This document shows positions 7,627-15,934 of a stretch of DNA of 64,000 nt, one piece after another. Source of the DNA: Bin87 sp963668585. GTDB lineage: Bacteria > Chloroflexota > Dehalococcoidia > Lucifugimonadales > UBA3495. A model generated the notes under the pieces. That model did no database searches. It saw only the letters and a program-made list of their open reading frames with translations, and was not told the origin of the DNA. The translations under genes and the position numbers were made by a program. Positions within the stretch are counted from its first letter, which is position 1. Each line of letters begins with the position of its first letter. The stretch lies in NCBI GenBank assembly GCA_963668585.1, contig OY764869.1, forward strand, positions 496,001-560,000, in the 5' to 3' direction.

Positions 7627-8959
7627 ATGGCGTCCACTCTATCGGCTCTCCTCAACTGGCGTCCCAGCACTCCCTTCTACTACGGCTGGCTGGTGCTTGG
7701 ACTTGCGGGTTCCGGCGCTTTTGTCGCCACGGCAGTGGCCGGCGTGGTGCTGGGAGGCGTGCAAAGCTACATCCTGGAGGACACCAACTGGGCGCGCACC
7801 AGCATCGGGCTGGCCTCCAGTTGCGGCGTCTGGATGTCGGGAGTCTTCGGCCCCTTCGCCGGACGGTTGGCGGACCGGTATGGGCCCCGGTGGCTGATGC
7901 CCATCGGAGCCATTGTCCTGGGGCTGTCGATGGTGGCCATCGGCGGGGTGAATGCCTCCTGGCAGTTCCTCATCGCGGCGGTCATCGGACGCGCCATCAG
8001 CCAGCCAGCCCTTCCTGATTGGCGTGGTGCCTCGGACGATGGCGGTCAATTTCTTCAACCGGCGCCGCAACATCGCCCTGGCCCTCACCGGAATCTATCG
8101 ACCGATCAGCGGCGCGCTGATCATCCAGGCCTTCTCGATCATCACCCTGCTGGCGGACTGGCGAATGGCCTTCCGGCTGCTGGGCATCTTCAGCCTCTTC
8201 CTGGCCATCCCCATGGTGATCATCATGCGGCGGCGGCCGGAGGACATCGGCCTGCTCCCCGACGGGGCCCGGCCGTCATCCGCCGACGCAACGTCCGCCT
8301 CCACGCCGGCGCGACGCGGTGGGCAGGGAGGCCGTCCGGGCACGGCGGAAGAAGTCAGCTGGACGGGCCGGGAGGCCCTCCGCTCCAGGGCTTTCTGGAT
8401 GGTTTCGATCGTTGCCTTTCTCAACGTCACGGGCAGTTCCGGCCTGGGGTTCAGCCTGGTGCCCTACCTGCACGAGTTCGCAGGGTTGACCACTCCGCAG
8501 GCGGCGGGCGTGCTCAGCATCAGCACGTTCCTGGCGCTCAGCAGCCTGGTATGGGGGCAGGTGGCCGCGAAACTGACGCCCAGGTGGTGCGTGATTGGGG
8601 CCATGGGAGTCTCCGCGCTGGCGACGCTGGCGCTGTTCCAGGTCAATGGGCTGGTGGCGGCGTACGCTTTCGGAGTGTTCTGGGGCCTGTTCCACAGCGC
8701 GCTGGAGGTGCTGCTGTACATGGTGCTGGCCGACTATTTCGGGCGCAATTCCTACGGAGCCATCGCCGGGGCGATGCGTCCCTTCGAGGCCGGCGGGCTG
8801 GGACTGGGACAGATCGTTGGCCCGTTGGTGTACGACATCACGGGCAGCTACACCATACTGATCCTTTTCTCGGCGGCTGTGCAGGGCATGGCCATGTGCC
8901 TGATGATTCTGGCCAAGCGTCCCGAACCACGCACCCCACTGGCTGCGGAACCGGCGTAG
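7627..8959 (+). pseudogene. MFS transporter, frameshifted at a CAGC tetranucleotide repeat
   Basis: The first ~126 codons from ATG 7627 encode the start of a major facilitator: FYYGWLVLGLAGSGAF helix, GRLADRYGPRWLM loop, then GRAISQP. The rest, beginning PFLIGVVPRTMAVNFF and ending at 8959, continues the same protein in the next frame, with R-rich cytoplasmic loop and six further helices. The shift falls exactly at three tandem CAGC units (7998-8009); removing one unit restores a continuous ~443-aa protein. This may be a real disruption, slipped-strand on/off switching or an assembly error. The gene is bracketed by repeat copies at 7442 and 9006. The ligand is unknown; monocarboxylate/oxalate-type MFS are the nearest in style. 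Confidence 0.8.
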
Positions 8960-9005
8960 GCGTCCCATCCCCGGGTCCTGTCCAAAGTCGTTCAGCGTCC
9001 GGCGC

Positions 9006-9075
9006 CATTCGATTATTGACGATAGACGGGGTAGTGGTAGCCCGCTCATCCTGAGCCTGTTGAAGGACGAGCGGA
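9006..9075. repeat. MITE-like element, copy 2 (right end degenerate)
   Basis: Starts CATTCGATTA like copy 1 and continues through GGGGTAGT, CCCGCTCATCC and GACGAGCGG in the same order and orientation, with the loop inverted (GAGCCTGTTGAAGG). The right inverted repeat is not recognisable. With copy 1 it forms direct flanking repeats around the frameshifted MFS gene. Confidence 0.5.
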
Positions 9076-9195
9076 GCCTGGGGAGATCCGTAACTTTGGA
9101 AGAACCCTGATCCATGCCAAATGGTCGTTTTCCCTGGCGGCCCGGTCGGGTAGAATTGCCCTTGTAGCGCACGGCCCTTCCAGGAGAAACCGCCC

Positions 9196-9978
9196 ATGAC
9201 CACACCCGACGAGTTATCCCGAAAAGCCCACGACCTCGAACCGTACCTGCCCGTCAACAGCGACGTTCCGGGCATCTCGCCCGACTACTCCCGCATCCAG
9301 ACACCCCTGATGTGGGGCGGCATCTGGCAGTCGCCGGGGCTGGATCTAAACCTGCGCAGTTTCGCCACCATCTCTGCCCAATGCGTTAACGGCTGGGATT
9401 TCGGCCTGCAGCACCAGATACGCGTCGGGCTGACCATGGGGATGACACCCCCGCAGATCAAGGGAATATTCATCCAGTTGCTGTTCTATGCGGGCATTCC
9501 CGCCACCGTCCACGGACTGCTGCAGGCGCAGACGGTGATCAACGAGCGCGACGACTGGAAAGCGGCCGACGTCCCGCTGGAATCTGACTGGCTGGAAACC
9601 CTGGAAGCCAAACTGCAGCGGGGCAGCGACATCCGCCGCCGACTCTGGGGCGAACCGGCCAACCGGGAGGTCGAGGAGTCTCGGGCGCAGCGCATGGTTC
9701 CGGAAGCATCGGACATAGTCGATGGGTACAACTACGGCGAGGTCTGGGCCCGCGATGACCTGAATCCCAAAGAGCGCATGGTGTGCGTGCTGGCCGCCCT
9801 GATGGCGCGGGGACACTGGAAACAGTTGCGCCGATATATCAGGTACGCCCTGAACATGGGGTTCGAACAGCGGGAGATCTGCGAAGTGCTGGCGCAGGCG
9901 GGTTGGTACCGGGGTTGGCCCCACGTGGAAGACGCACTGGAACAGGCCAGGGACGTGTTCGCGGAAGCGGGCGCATGA
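9196..9978 (+). CDS. Double carboxymuconolactone decarboxylase (CMD)-domain protein 1 of 3
   Basis: A 260-aa protein preceded by AGGAG. The N-terminal CMD unit (about 45-110) contains AQCVNGWDFGLQHQIRVGL, GMTPPQIKGIF and YAGIPATVHG. The C-terminal unit (about 190-255) contains ERMVCVLAALMARGHWKQL, GFEQREICEVL and AGWYRGWPHVEDAL. CMD proteins act on lactone ring intermediates or, as AhpD types, as thiol peroxidases. The AhpD CxxC is absent here, so a decarboxylase, isomerase or unknown role is more likely. It is the first of three tandem paralogs spaced about 30-50 bp, surely one transcription unit. Confidence 0.82.
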   Translation: MTTPDELSRKAHDLEPYLPVNSDVPGISPDYSRIQTPLMWGGIWQSPGLDLNLRSFATISAQCVNGWDFGLQHQIRVGLTMGMTPPQIKGIFIQLLFYAGIPATVHGLLQAQTVINERDDWKAADVPLESDWLETLEAKLQRGSDIRRRLWGEPANREVEESRAQRMVPEASDIVDGYNYGEVWARDDLNPKERMVCVLAALMARGHWKQLRRYIRYALNMGFEQREICEVLAQAGWYRGWPHVEDALEQARDVFAEAGA

Positions 9979-10009
9979 TTCGAAGCGGACGGTCCGGGAG
10001 GGCAACGAC

Positions 10010-10801
10010 ATGACAACGGTACAGGAATTGCAGGAGAGGTCGGCGAAACTTCGCCAATTTTTCGACCAGCACCTGCCCTACGCCCGACCCACGCCGGTGC
10101 TGGCCGACTTCGTGCGGGTGCAGCACGAACTGATGTGGGGCGGCGTCTGGCTGGTGGACGGGTTGGACCTGAAGCTGCGCAGTTTCGCCACCATCACCGC
10201 CCAATGCGTCAACGGCCACGACTTTGGCGTTGAGCACCAGGTGCGCACCGGGCTCACCGTGGGCATGACCGCGCAGCAGGTCAAGGGAATATTCATCCAG
10301 TTGATGTTTTACGCCGGCGTGCCGGCCACCGTCTTTGGCCTCCGCATCGCCCAGGAAGTCATCAACGAGCGCGAGGAATGGAGGGCTGGCGACGTGCCGG
10401 TGGACGCCGAGTGGCTGGACTCCATCGCCGATATGCTGGCGCAGGGCAGCGCCGTGCGCATCGCGAATTGGGGCGAAAACGCCGACGCCGAAATCGAGTC
10501 CTCTCTCTCGCGCCAATTCGTGCCGGAATCGGCGGAGTTGGTGGACGGCTATCACTTCGGCGAGGTGTGGCGGCGGGCCGACCTGAACGCCCACGAACGC
10601 ATGGTGTGCATCCTGGCGGCGCTGATGTGCCGGGGCCACATGAAGCAATTGAAACGCCACGTCGGCTACGCGCTGGACGCCGGCCTAACCGAGAAGCAGA
10701 TCTGCGAGGTGTTCGCCCAGGCCGGCTGGTACCGGGGCTGGCCGTGTGTCGAAGATGCCCTGGAACAGGCCAGCGAGGTTTTCAACTCCCGCCGGGCCTG
10801 A
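10010..10801 (+). CDS. Double CMD-domain protein 2 of 3
   Basis: A 263-aa paralog of its two neighbours with the same two-unit layout: AQCVNGHDFGVEHQVRTGL / GMTAQQVKGIF / YAGVPATVFG, and ERMVCILAALMCRGHMKQL / GLTEKQICEVF / AGWYRGWPCVEDAL. It starts 31 bp after the first gene. The middle linker is the most variable part, as expected if it forms the substrate-facing surface of a hetero-oligomer. CMD proteins form trimers or hexamers, so three linked paralogs could assemble together; that is inference. Confidence 0.82.
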   Translation: MTTVQELQERSAKLRQFFDQHLPYARPTPVLADFVRVQHELMWGGVWLVDGLDLKLRSFATITAQCVNGHDFGVEHQVRTGLTVGMTAQQVKGIFIQLMFYAGVPATVFGLRIAQEVINEREEWRAGDVPVDAEWLDSIADMLAQGSAVRIANWGENADAEIESSLSRQFVPESAELVDGYHFGEVWRRADLNAHERMVCILAALMCRGHMKQLKRHVGYALDAGLTEKQICEVFAQAGWYRGWPCVEDALEQASEVFNSRRA

Positions 10802-10851
10802 CCTGCTGCAACGCATCGCTCCCGGAACCACCAACTGTGAGAGTAGCCAAC

Positions 10852-11664
10852 ATGGACACAGCATCCGACCTGGCGCGGAAAGCCGCCAACCTCCACGCGT
10901 TCATCGACCAGTACGTGCCGCAGGGCCGCCTCACCGGAGCGTTGCCCGACATCAGCGCGGACTACGTGAAACTACAGGAAGAAGTGATGTGGGGCGGCGT
11001 GTGGCAGGTGCCCGGGCTGGACGTGACGCTGCGCAGCATCGCGACCATCGCGGCCCAATGCTGCAACGGCTGGGAATTCGGCCTCCAGCACCAGATCCGG
11101 GTCGGGCTGTCCCTGGGTATGTCGCCGCAAAAGATCAAGGGGATATTCCTGCAACTGATCTTCTACGCGGGGATACCGGCCACCGTTTCCTCACTGGCCC
11201 AGGCCCAACGCGTGATCAACGAGCAGCCCATGTGGCAACTGGAAGATCGGGAACCGCTGGAAGCCGACTGGCTGGCATCGGTGGAAGAAAAGCTGGAGCG
11301 GGGACGGCAGATCCGCAGCGAGAGTTGGGGGCGGCAGGCCGGCGCGGATCTGGAAAACACGCTGTCTCACCAACTGGTTCCCGAAACCGCCGCCCTGGTG
11401 GAGGCATACAACTTTGGCGAGGTTTGGGCGCGCGGCGACCTGACCCCCAAGGAACGCACTGTGTGCATCCTGGTCGCTCTCATGTGCCGCGGCCACATGA
11501 GACAACTGCGGGAGCACATCGGCTACGCGCTGGAACTGGGAATGTCGCGTCGCGAGATCTGCGAGGTCTTCTCCCAGGCGGGTTGGTATCGCGGCTGGCC
11601 ATACGTGGAAGAGGCGCTGGAAGAGGCCGACGCCGTGTTCACGGAGCGCGGGGTTCAGGGCTGA
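10852..11664 (+). CDS. Double CMD-domain protein 3 of 3
   Basis: A 270-aa paralog. The ATG at 10852 gives an N terminus aligned with the other two copies; the longer open frame upstream is a shadow inside gene 2. Conserved blocks are AQCCNGWEFGLQHQIRVGL, GMSPQKIKGIF, YAGIPATVSS, then ERTVCILVALMCRGHMRQL, GMSRREICEVF and AGWYRGWPYVEEAL. The double Cys (CC) replaces CV of the other copies and does not restore the AhpD CxxC. It ends 8 bp before the DHH gene, so that gene is likely read through from this operon. Confidence 0.82.
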   Translation: MDTASDLARKAANLHAFIDQYVPQGRLTGALPDISADYVKLQEEVMWGGVWQVPGLDVTLRSIATIAAQCCNGWEFGLQHQIRVGLSLGMSPQKIKGIFLQLIFYAGIPATVSSLAQAQRVINEQPMWQLEDREPLEADWLASVEEKLERGRQIRSESWGRQAGADLENTLSHQLVPETAALVEAYNFGEVWARGDLTPKERTVCILVALMCRGHMRQLREHIGYALELGMSRREICEVFSQAGWYRGWPYVEEALEEADAVFTERGVQG

Positions 11665-11672
11665 GCGCCGGT

Positions 11673-12569
11673 ATGGAGTCAAACATGCAACAAGCCAAAA
11701 CCACGGTAATCTACCATGCGTCCTGCCCCGACGGGTTCGGCGCTGCGTGGGCCGCCCACCGCGCCCTGGGTGAGCAGGCCCGATACCTGCCCATGAACCA
11801 CGGCGATCCAATACCCCCGATAGATGATGACGCCAGGGTGTATATCCTCGACTTCTCCTTTGACCGGGAACGGATGGTCGATCTGCAGAACAGGCATGGG
11901 CAGGACAACGTGATCCTGATTGACCACCACATCACCGCGCAGCAGGACCTCGCGAGCCTTCCCAACTGCCACTTTGATCTCGCGAAATCAGGCGCAGTGC
12001 TGAGCTGGGAGCACTTTCACGCCGGGTCGCCGACGCCCACGCTGCTGCTGTACGTCCAGGACAAGGACCTCTGGACCTGGGAACTGCCCGACAGCCGCGC
12101 CATAACCGCGTACCTCACCTCATGCGAGACGGATTTCGATACGTGGGACAGGGTCGCCCAGGACTTTGAGACTGCCGAAGGCTTCCGGAACGCAGTGGAG
12201 GCCGGGGAGGCAGTCCTCCGCAGCCGGCAACAGGCGGTGCGGGAAATCGGCCAGGCGGCGCATATCGGGCAGGTGGGAGAGCATCATGTTCCGGTGGCCA
12301 ACTCACCCATCATGCAGAGCGAAATCGGCGAGTACCTGCTCAACGCGCATCCGGATGCGCCGTTCGTCGCCATTTACTTTGACCCATCGCCGACGGTCAG
12401 AAAGTGGAGCCTGCGCAGCCGCAGCGACCGCTTCGACGTGAGCCGGTTGGCCAAAAAGTTCGGAGGCGGAGGCCATCCGGCCGCGTCGGGATTCACCCAG
12501 TCAATCCAGACCGAGCCGCCGGCGGTTCCAGCCGAACCGTTACCGACCCGCGCCCGCATGGACGGTTAG
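11673..12569 (+). CDS. DHH/DHHA1 family phosphoesterase
   Basis: A 298-aa protein; a second possible ATG is at 11685. The DHH domain has CPDGFGAAWAA (motif I), YILDFSF (II) and LIDHH (III); the DHHA1 domain ends GGGGHPAASGF. This is the layout of Mn-dependent phosphodiesterases that hydrolyse short RNAs, cyclic dinucleotides or pAp (NrnA-type). The DHH unit is short and the DKDLWTWEL insert before the linker is typical of the stand-alone branch. The C-terminal ~25 residues are proline-rich. Its place behind three CMD genes is probably incidental. Confidence 0.87.
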   Translation: MESNMQQAKTTVIYHASCPDGFGAAWAAHRALGEQARYLPMNHGDPIPPIDDDARVYILDFSFDRERMVDLQNRHGQDNVILIDHHITAQQDLASLPNCHFDLAKSGAVLSWEHFHAGSPTPTLLLYVQDKDLWTWELPDSRAITAYLTSCETDFDTWDRVAQDFETAEGFRNAVEAGEAVLRSRQQAVREIGQAAHIGQVGEHHVPVANSPIMQSEIGEYLLNAHPDAPFVAIYFDPSPTVRKWSLRSRSDRFDVSRLAKKFGGGGHPAASGFTQSIQTEPPAVPAEPLPTRARMDG

Positions 12570-12672
12570 CTCGCCAGGACGCTCGGCAACGCCGGATCAC
12601 TGACAACCGCTGCTGCCGCGCCGAACGTCGCCGTCGACGCCGCTCCCCATTACGACGGAGTCCGGGCGGCGA

Positions 12673-13587
12673 CTACGCCGTCGGCGGATGGTCCCGGTAC
12701 CAGTCCACGATCTCTGAGCCGGTGGCCGCCCACACGCCGCCCCGACGCATCATCCGGCCCAGCGCACGGTCCAGATAACCGATGCGGAAGGGTTGCCCGA
12801 TGAGCCACGGGTGCAGGTTCAGCGCCATCACGCGGCCATTCTGTTGGCCGTCTTCGTACAGGGTTTCAAAACCCTCCTCCAAAAGCTGCTGATACCGTCC
12901 GACCACCACCCTCCGGTCCCACAGCGCGGACACGTCGTCCAACTCCGCCATCACGGGCAGGGCGAACATGTCCCCGTGGGGGCTGTGCAACGGGTAGGGC
13001 TGCTCGTCGTTGACCCAGTCGCAGACGTAGCGCAGCCCGGCCTCCGACAACAGTTGCGGAGTGCGGGCGGACTCGCCGTACTCCGGTCCCAGCCACCCGG
13101 CGGGCGCGCTGCCGGTGGCGCGGCTCAGGGCGGCCACCGACTCGCTGATGTACTCGCGCTCGGCATCCTCAGACATATTGCTGGTGATCATGCGCGACAG
13201 GGATATGCCGTGGCCGATGATCTCGGCGCCGGCGTCCAGGCAATGCTGCACCAGGTAGGGGTAATTCTCGGCGGTCAGGGCGTCCATCGCCACGGTTGCC
13301 GGGATGCCGTGCTTCTGCAGGGTGTCCAGCACGCGAAAGATTCCCACCCGATGCCCGTATTCGCGGTGGGACAGCCGTGCATAGTCCGGGAATCCGCGCG
13401 CGCCGAGGCCGCCGGCGAAGGGCGTGGTGAAGCTGTCGGCCGGCGGGTCCCACTCCGGTTTTTCCAGGTTGACGATCACGCACAGGGCCACCCGCGCGTT
13501 GTCGGGCCAGCGCAGGATCCCGCGTTTGTTGAGGGGCGACCAGTCATAGTGTTCGTGGTCCATCCCGAAGCGCCGTTCTGCGGGCAT
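12673..13587 (-). CDS. Polysaccharide deacetylase-fold hydrolase
   Basis: A 304-aa protein with GAGGAG 8 nt before the ATG. The opening WPDNARVALCVIVNLE, the GHRVGIFRVLDTLQKHGIPAT core strand, IIGHGISLSR and the late LHPWLIGQPFRIGYLDRAL are those of the NodB/PuuE-like family (carbohydrate esterase 4 fold). The classical TFDDG motif is absent, as in PuuE-type members that hydrolyse cyclic amides rather than N-acetyl sugars. The substrate is unknown. It is followed, upstream on the same strand, by a second paralog at 13633; the two are probably one operon. Confidence 0.82.
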   Translation of the reverse strand: MPAERRFGMDHEHYDWSPLNKRGILRWPDNARVALCVIVNLEKPEWDPPADSFTTPFAGGLGARGFPDYARLSHREYGHRVGIFRVLDTLQKHGIPATVAMDALTAENYPYLVQHCLDAGAEIIGHGISLSRMITSNMSEDAEREYISESVAALSRATGSAPAGWLGPEYGESARTPQLLSEAGLRYVCDWVNDEQPYPLHSPHGDMFALPVMAELDDVSALWDRRVVVGRYQQLLEEGFETLYEDGQQNGRVMALNLHPWLIGQPFRIGYLDRALGRMMRRGGVWAATGSEIVDWYRDHPPTA

Positions 13588-13632
13588 CTTTTCATCTCCT
13601 CGGTGGGCGCGTCATGCTGGGGCTGCTGGATC

Positions 13633-14541
13633 TCAACCGTTCAGCCGCGCCGCGTGGGCCACTGCCTCGTCGTAGTAGTTGGCGATGTAGTATTCCGCGA
13701 TGTCGTCCGCCGTGGTCTGCCAGACGCCGTCGTGGGACATTATGTAGCCCAGCACGTCGTCCAGATACCTGGCCCGGTGCGGCTGGCCGATCAGGTAGGG
13801 ATGCAGCGCGATGCACATGACCCGGCCGCTGTGGGCTCCTTCCTGGTACAACTGGTCGAATTGGGCCTTGCAGATCTCCGCGAAATAATCGCCTTCGTAG
13901 TGCTGACGGAACAGCGGGGCATCGTTCAGTTCGATGGAGTAGGGCACCGAGACGAGCTTGCCGCTATTGACCCTGATGGGGACGGGCTGATCGTCGTGCA
14001 TCCAGTCGGTGTGGTAGATGAGGCCGGCCTCGGCCATGAGGTCGGGAGTGCGCTCGGTGCCGGAGATGGCCGGCCCCAGCATCCCCTTGAGTTGTTTGCC
14101 GGTGTGCCGTTTCAGTGTGTCGATGGTATCCCGGTAGAACTCGCGCTCCTGCTCTTCCGTGTAGTTGTTCAGGTAGCGCGTGTTATAGATGCCGTGGCTC
14201 ATGAAGTCCCAGTCGCGCTGCACCATGGCCTCCCCGATTTCGGGGAAGTGTTCCAGCACGGCCATGTTCAGGGACACGCAGCAACGGATGTCGTGCTTGT
14301 CCAGCACGTCGGCCATGCGCCAGAACCCGACACGGTTGCCATAGTCGCGGTAGGCGTAACCCTGAACGTCGGGGTACGGAGTGCGCGGCCAGGGGTCGCG
14401 GTGGCCGTCAAATTCCGGCTCGTACTCGTAGTGCTCAACGTTGGGAGCGATCCACAACGCCACTCTGGCGTCGTTGGGCCACTTGATGACGGGCCGGTCG
14501 ATGATGGGGCTGTAATCCACGCGGTTCGGCGGCAAAGGCAT
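13633..14541 (-). CDS. Polysaccharide deacetylase-fold hydrolase (paralog)
   Basis: A 302-aa protein, AGAGAGG 8 nt before the ATG. WPNDARVALWIAPNVEHYEY, DYGNRVGFWRMADVLDKHDI, FMSHGIYNTRYL and ALHPYLIGQPHRARYLDDVL mark the same family as the downstream gene; MHDDQPVPI parallels NDEQPYPL there. It is the first gene of the pair, with the next start 45 bp after its stop. Upstream lies a long cruciform-type repeat (14677-14792). The physiological role cannot be resolved; amide or N-acyl hydrolysis of a small organic molecule is a reasonable guess. Confidence 0.82.
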   Translation of the reverse strand: MPLPPNRVDYSPIIDRPVIKWPNDARVALWIAPNVEHYEYEPEFDGHRDPWPRTPYPDVQGYAYRDYGNRVGFWRMADVLDKHDIRCCVSLNMAVLEHFPEIGEAMVQRDWDFMSHGIYNTRYLNNYTEEQEREFYRDTIDTLKRHTGKQLKGMLGPAISGTERTPDLMAEAGLIYHTDWMHDDQPVPIRVNSGKLVSVPYSIELNDAPLFRQHYEGDYFAEICKAQFDQLYQEGAHSGRVMCIALHPYLIGQPHRARYLDDVLGYIMSHDGVWQTTADDIAEYYIANYYDEAVAHAARLNG

Positions 14542-14676
14542 GGCGAAAACCTCTCTTTGTGATGGGACACTTGGTACCCATGCGAGCTTCCCGAAACAGT
14601 GGCCGGCAGTGTAGTCCCCATGGTTTGGCCCGTCAACGGACGATCGCGCTCATGCCCGCCCGGTTGGGGCGCGGCA

Positions 14677-14792
14677 AATTGTCAGAATCAAGATGATCAG
14701 GATTGCTGGATTTTCGGGATTGGATACGCTCCAACGCAGATGGTTCCAATCCTGACAATCCATAAATCCTGATCATCCTGATTCTGACAATT
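14677..14792. repeat. 116-bp palindromic intergenic repeat
   Basis: Two 28-bp arms (14677-14704 and 14765-14792) are inverted copies of each other with one mismatch and contain the unit ATCAGGATT. Nested 8-bp arms GGATTGGA/TCCAATCC (14717-14724, 14745-14752) extend the fold to a ~20-nt tip. A degenerate relative is at 36684-36790. It occupies most of the 14542-14920 gene-free stretch, between divergent genes, so it may contribute regulation or simply be a dispersed repeat. Confidence 0.7.
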
Positions 14793-14920
14793 CTAAAACT
14801 CGGGCACGGGTGAAACCGCAGAAGCATCACCCGTTCCCTGGGGTACAATCGGGGGGAATGCGCTGAACCACATCCATTCAACCGTACAGGCGGACCAGCC
14901 TGGAAATGGCGAGGACAACA

Positions 14921-15781
14921 ATGGCTGACATCTATACCCTGGGCGCCGGAACGCCCACTCCCACGCCCACCCGTTTCGGAAGCTCACACGTGCTCAAAAT
15001 CGGCGAACAACTCCTGATGTTCGACTGCGGGCCGGCCGCCACTCACAAGCTGGTCAAGGCTGGACTCTTCCCCACGCAGGTTGACTACCTCTTCTTCACG
15101 CATCACCACTTCGACCATGACATCGACTACCCCTGCTTCCTGCTGTGCCGCTGGGACCAGAGCATCGGCAAGGAGAATCAGCTACAGGTTTTCGGCCCCG
15201 ACCTGACGGAAAAGATCACCGAGGGCATCCTGGGCGAAAACGGCCTGTTCTCCCACGACTGGAAGGCGCGGGTCAACCACCCCCTCAGCCAGCAGGTTTT
15301 CGTCAATCGCGGCGGCACGCTGCCCCGTCCGGCCCCGTCGGTTGACGCGCGGGACGTGGGACCCGGCAAGGTGTTCAGCGGGCCGGACTGGGAGGTTACG
15401 GCCGCGCCCGCCGAGCACGTCCAGCCTTACCTGGACTCGCTGGCCTACCGGGTGGACACCCCCGATGGCAGCGTGATCTTCACGGGCGACACCCAACCCT
15501 GCGACTCGGTGACCGAACTGGCTCGCGGCGCGGACATGATGCTCTGCATGTGCTGGGACGACCAGGCGGTGATGGATGCCAACGGAGAGTACACCGGCCA
15601 GTGCGGCACCACCGGCGCGGCCCGCATGGCCCAGGACGCCGGCGTGGAAAAACTGGTGCTCGTCCACATCGGCCCCCACCTGTCCACCCACGGCCCCATG
15701 GAGCAGGGCATTGGCGACATCAGCCGCATCTACAATGGCGAGGTGGTCTTTTCCGAAGAGTTGATGCGCATCTCGTTGTGA
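14921..15781 (+). CDS. MBL-fold metallo-hydrolase (RNase Z/ArsC-like branch)
   Basis: A 286-aa protein. The ATG at 14921 has GAGGA 6 nt upstream; a Met at 14906 is possible but has no such site. LGAGTPTPTPTRFG is the RNase Z-like entry loop and HHHFDHDIDYP is the HxHxDH metal motif; AEHV, FTGDT and a late LVHIGPH complete the di-zinc site. The long C-terminal stretch with GQCGTTGAARMAQDAG is typical of environmental stand-alone members that cleave lactone or phosphoester substrates rather than tRNA. It is likely monocistronic or read with 15935. Confidence 0.88.
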   Translation: MADIYTLGAGTPTPTPTRFGSSHVLKIGEQLLMFDCGPAATHKLVKAGLFPTQVDYLFFTHHHFDHDIDYPCFLLCRWDQSIGKENQLQVFGPDLTEKITEGILGENGLFSHDWKARVNHPLSQQVFVNRGGTLPRPAPSVDARDVGPGKVFSGPDWEVTAAPAEHVQPYLDSLAYRVDTPDGSVIFTGDTQPCDSVTELARGADMMLCMCWDDQAVMDANGEYTGQCGTTGAARMAQDAGVEKLVLVHIGPHLSTHGPMEQGIGDISRIYNGEVVFSEELMRISL

Positions 15782-15934
15782 CGGTTATGGCTTCGTCCGC
15801 CTCGATCCGGTGCGTCATGCCGGCCGCAATTAGGGCCGTGCCAGGTGGTAAACTCCCAACCGAAAGAACAATCCGCTGCAGAACAGCCCGCAAAAATTCA
15901 CAGGTCGCGTCGCGCACGCATTGGAGGAGGCTTC

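Noticed and set aside
7561..9054. 497-aa continuous frame through the MFS gene
   Set aside because: After 8009 it reads His/Pro/Arg/Gly-rich nonsense; the transporter continues in the next frame, so the gene is treated as frameshifted.
10378..11664. 428-aa frame merging CMD genes 2 and 3
   Set aside because: The first ~158 residues are out of frame with gene 2; the real third gene starts at 10852 and aligns with its paralogs.
12793..14562. 589-aa open frame on the plus strand
   Set aside because: Antisense shadow of two well-supported deacetylase genes; high GC makes such frames common here.
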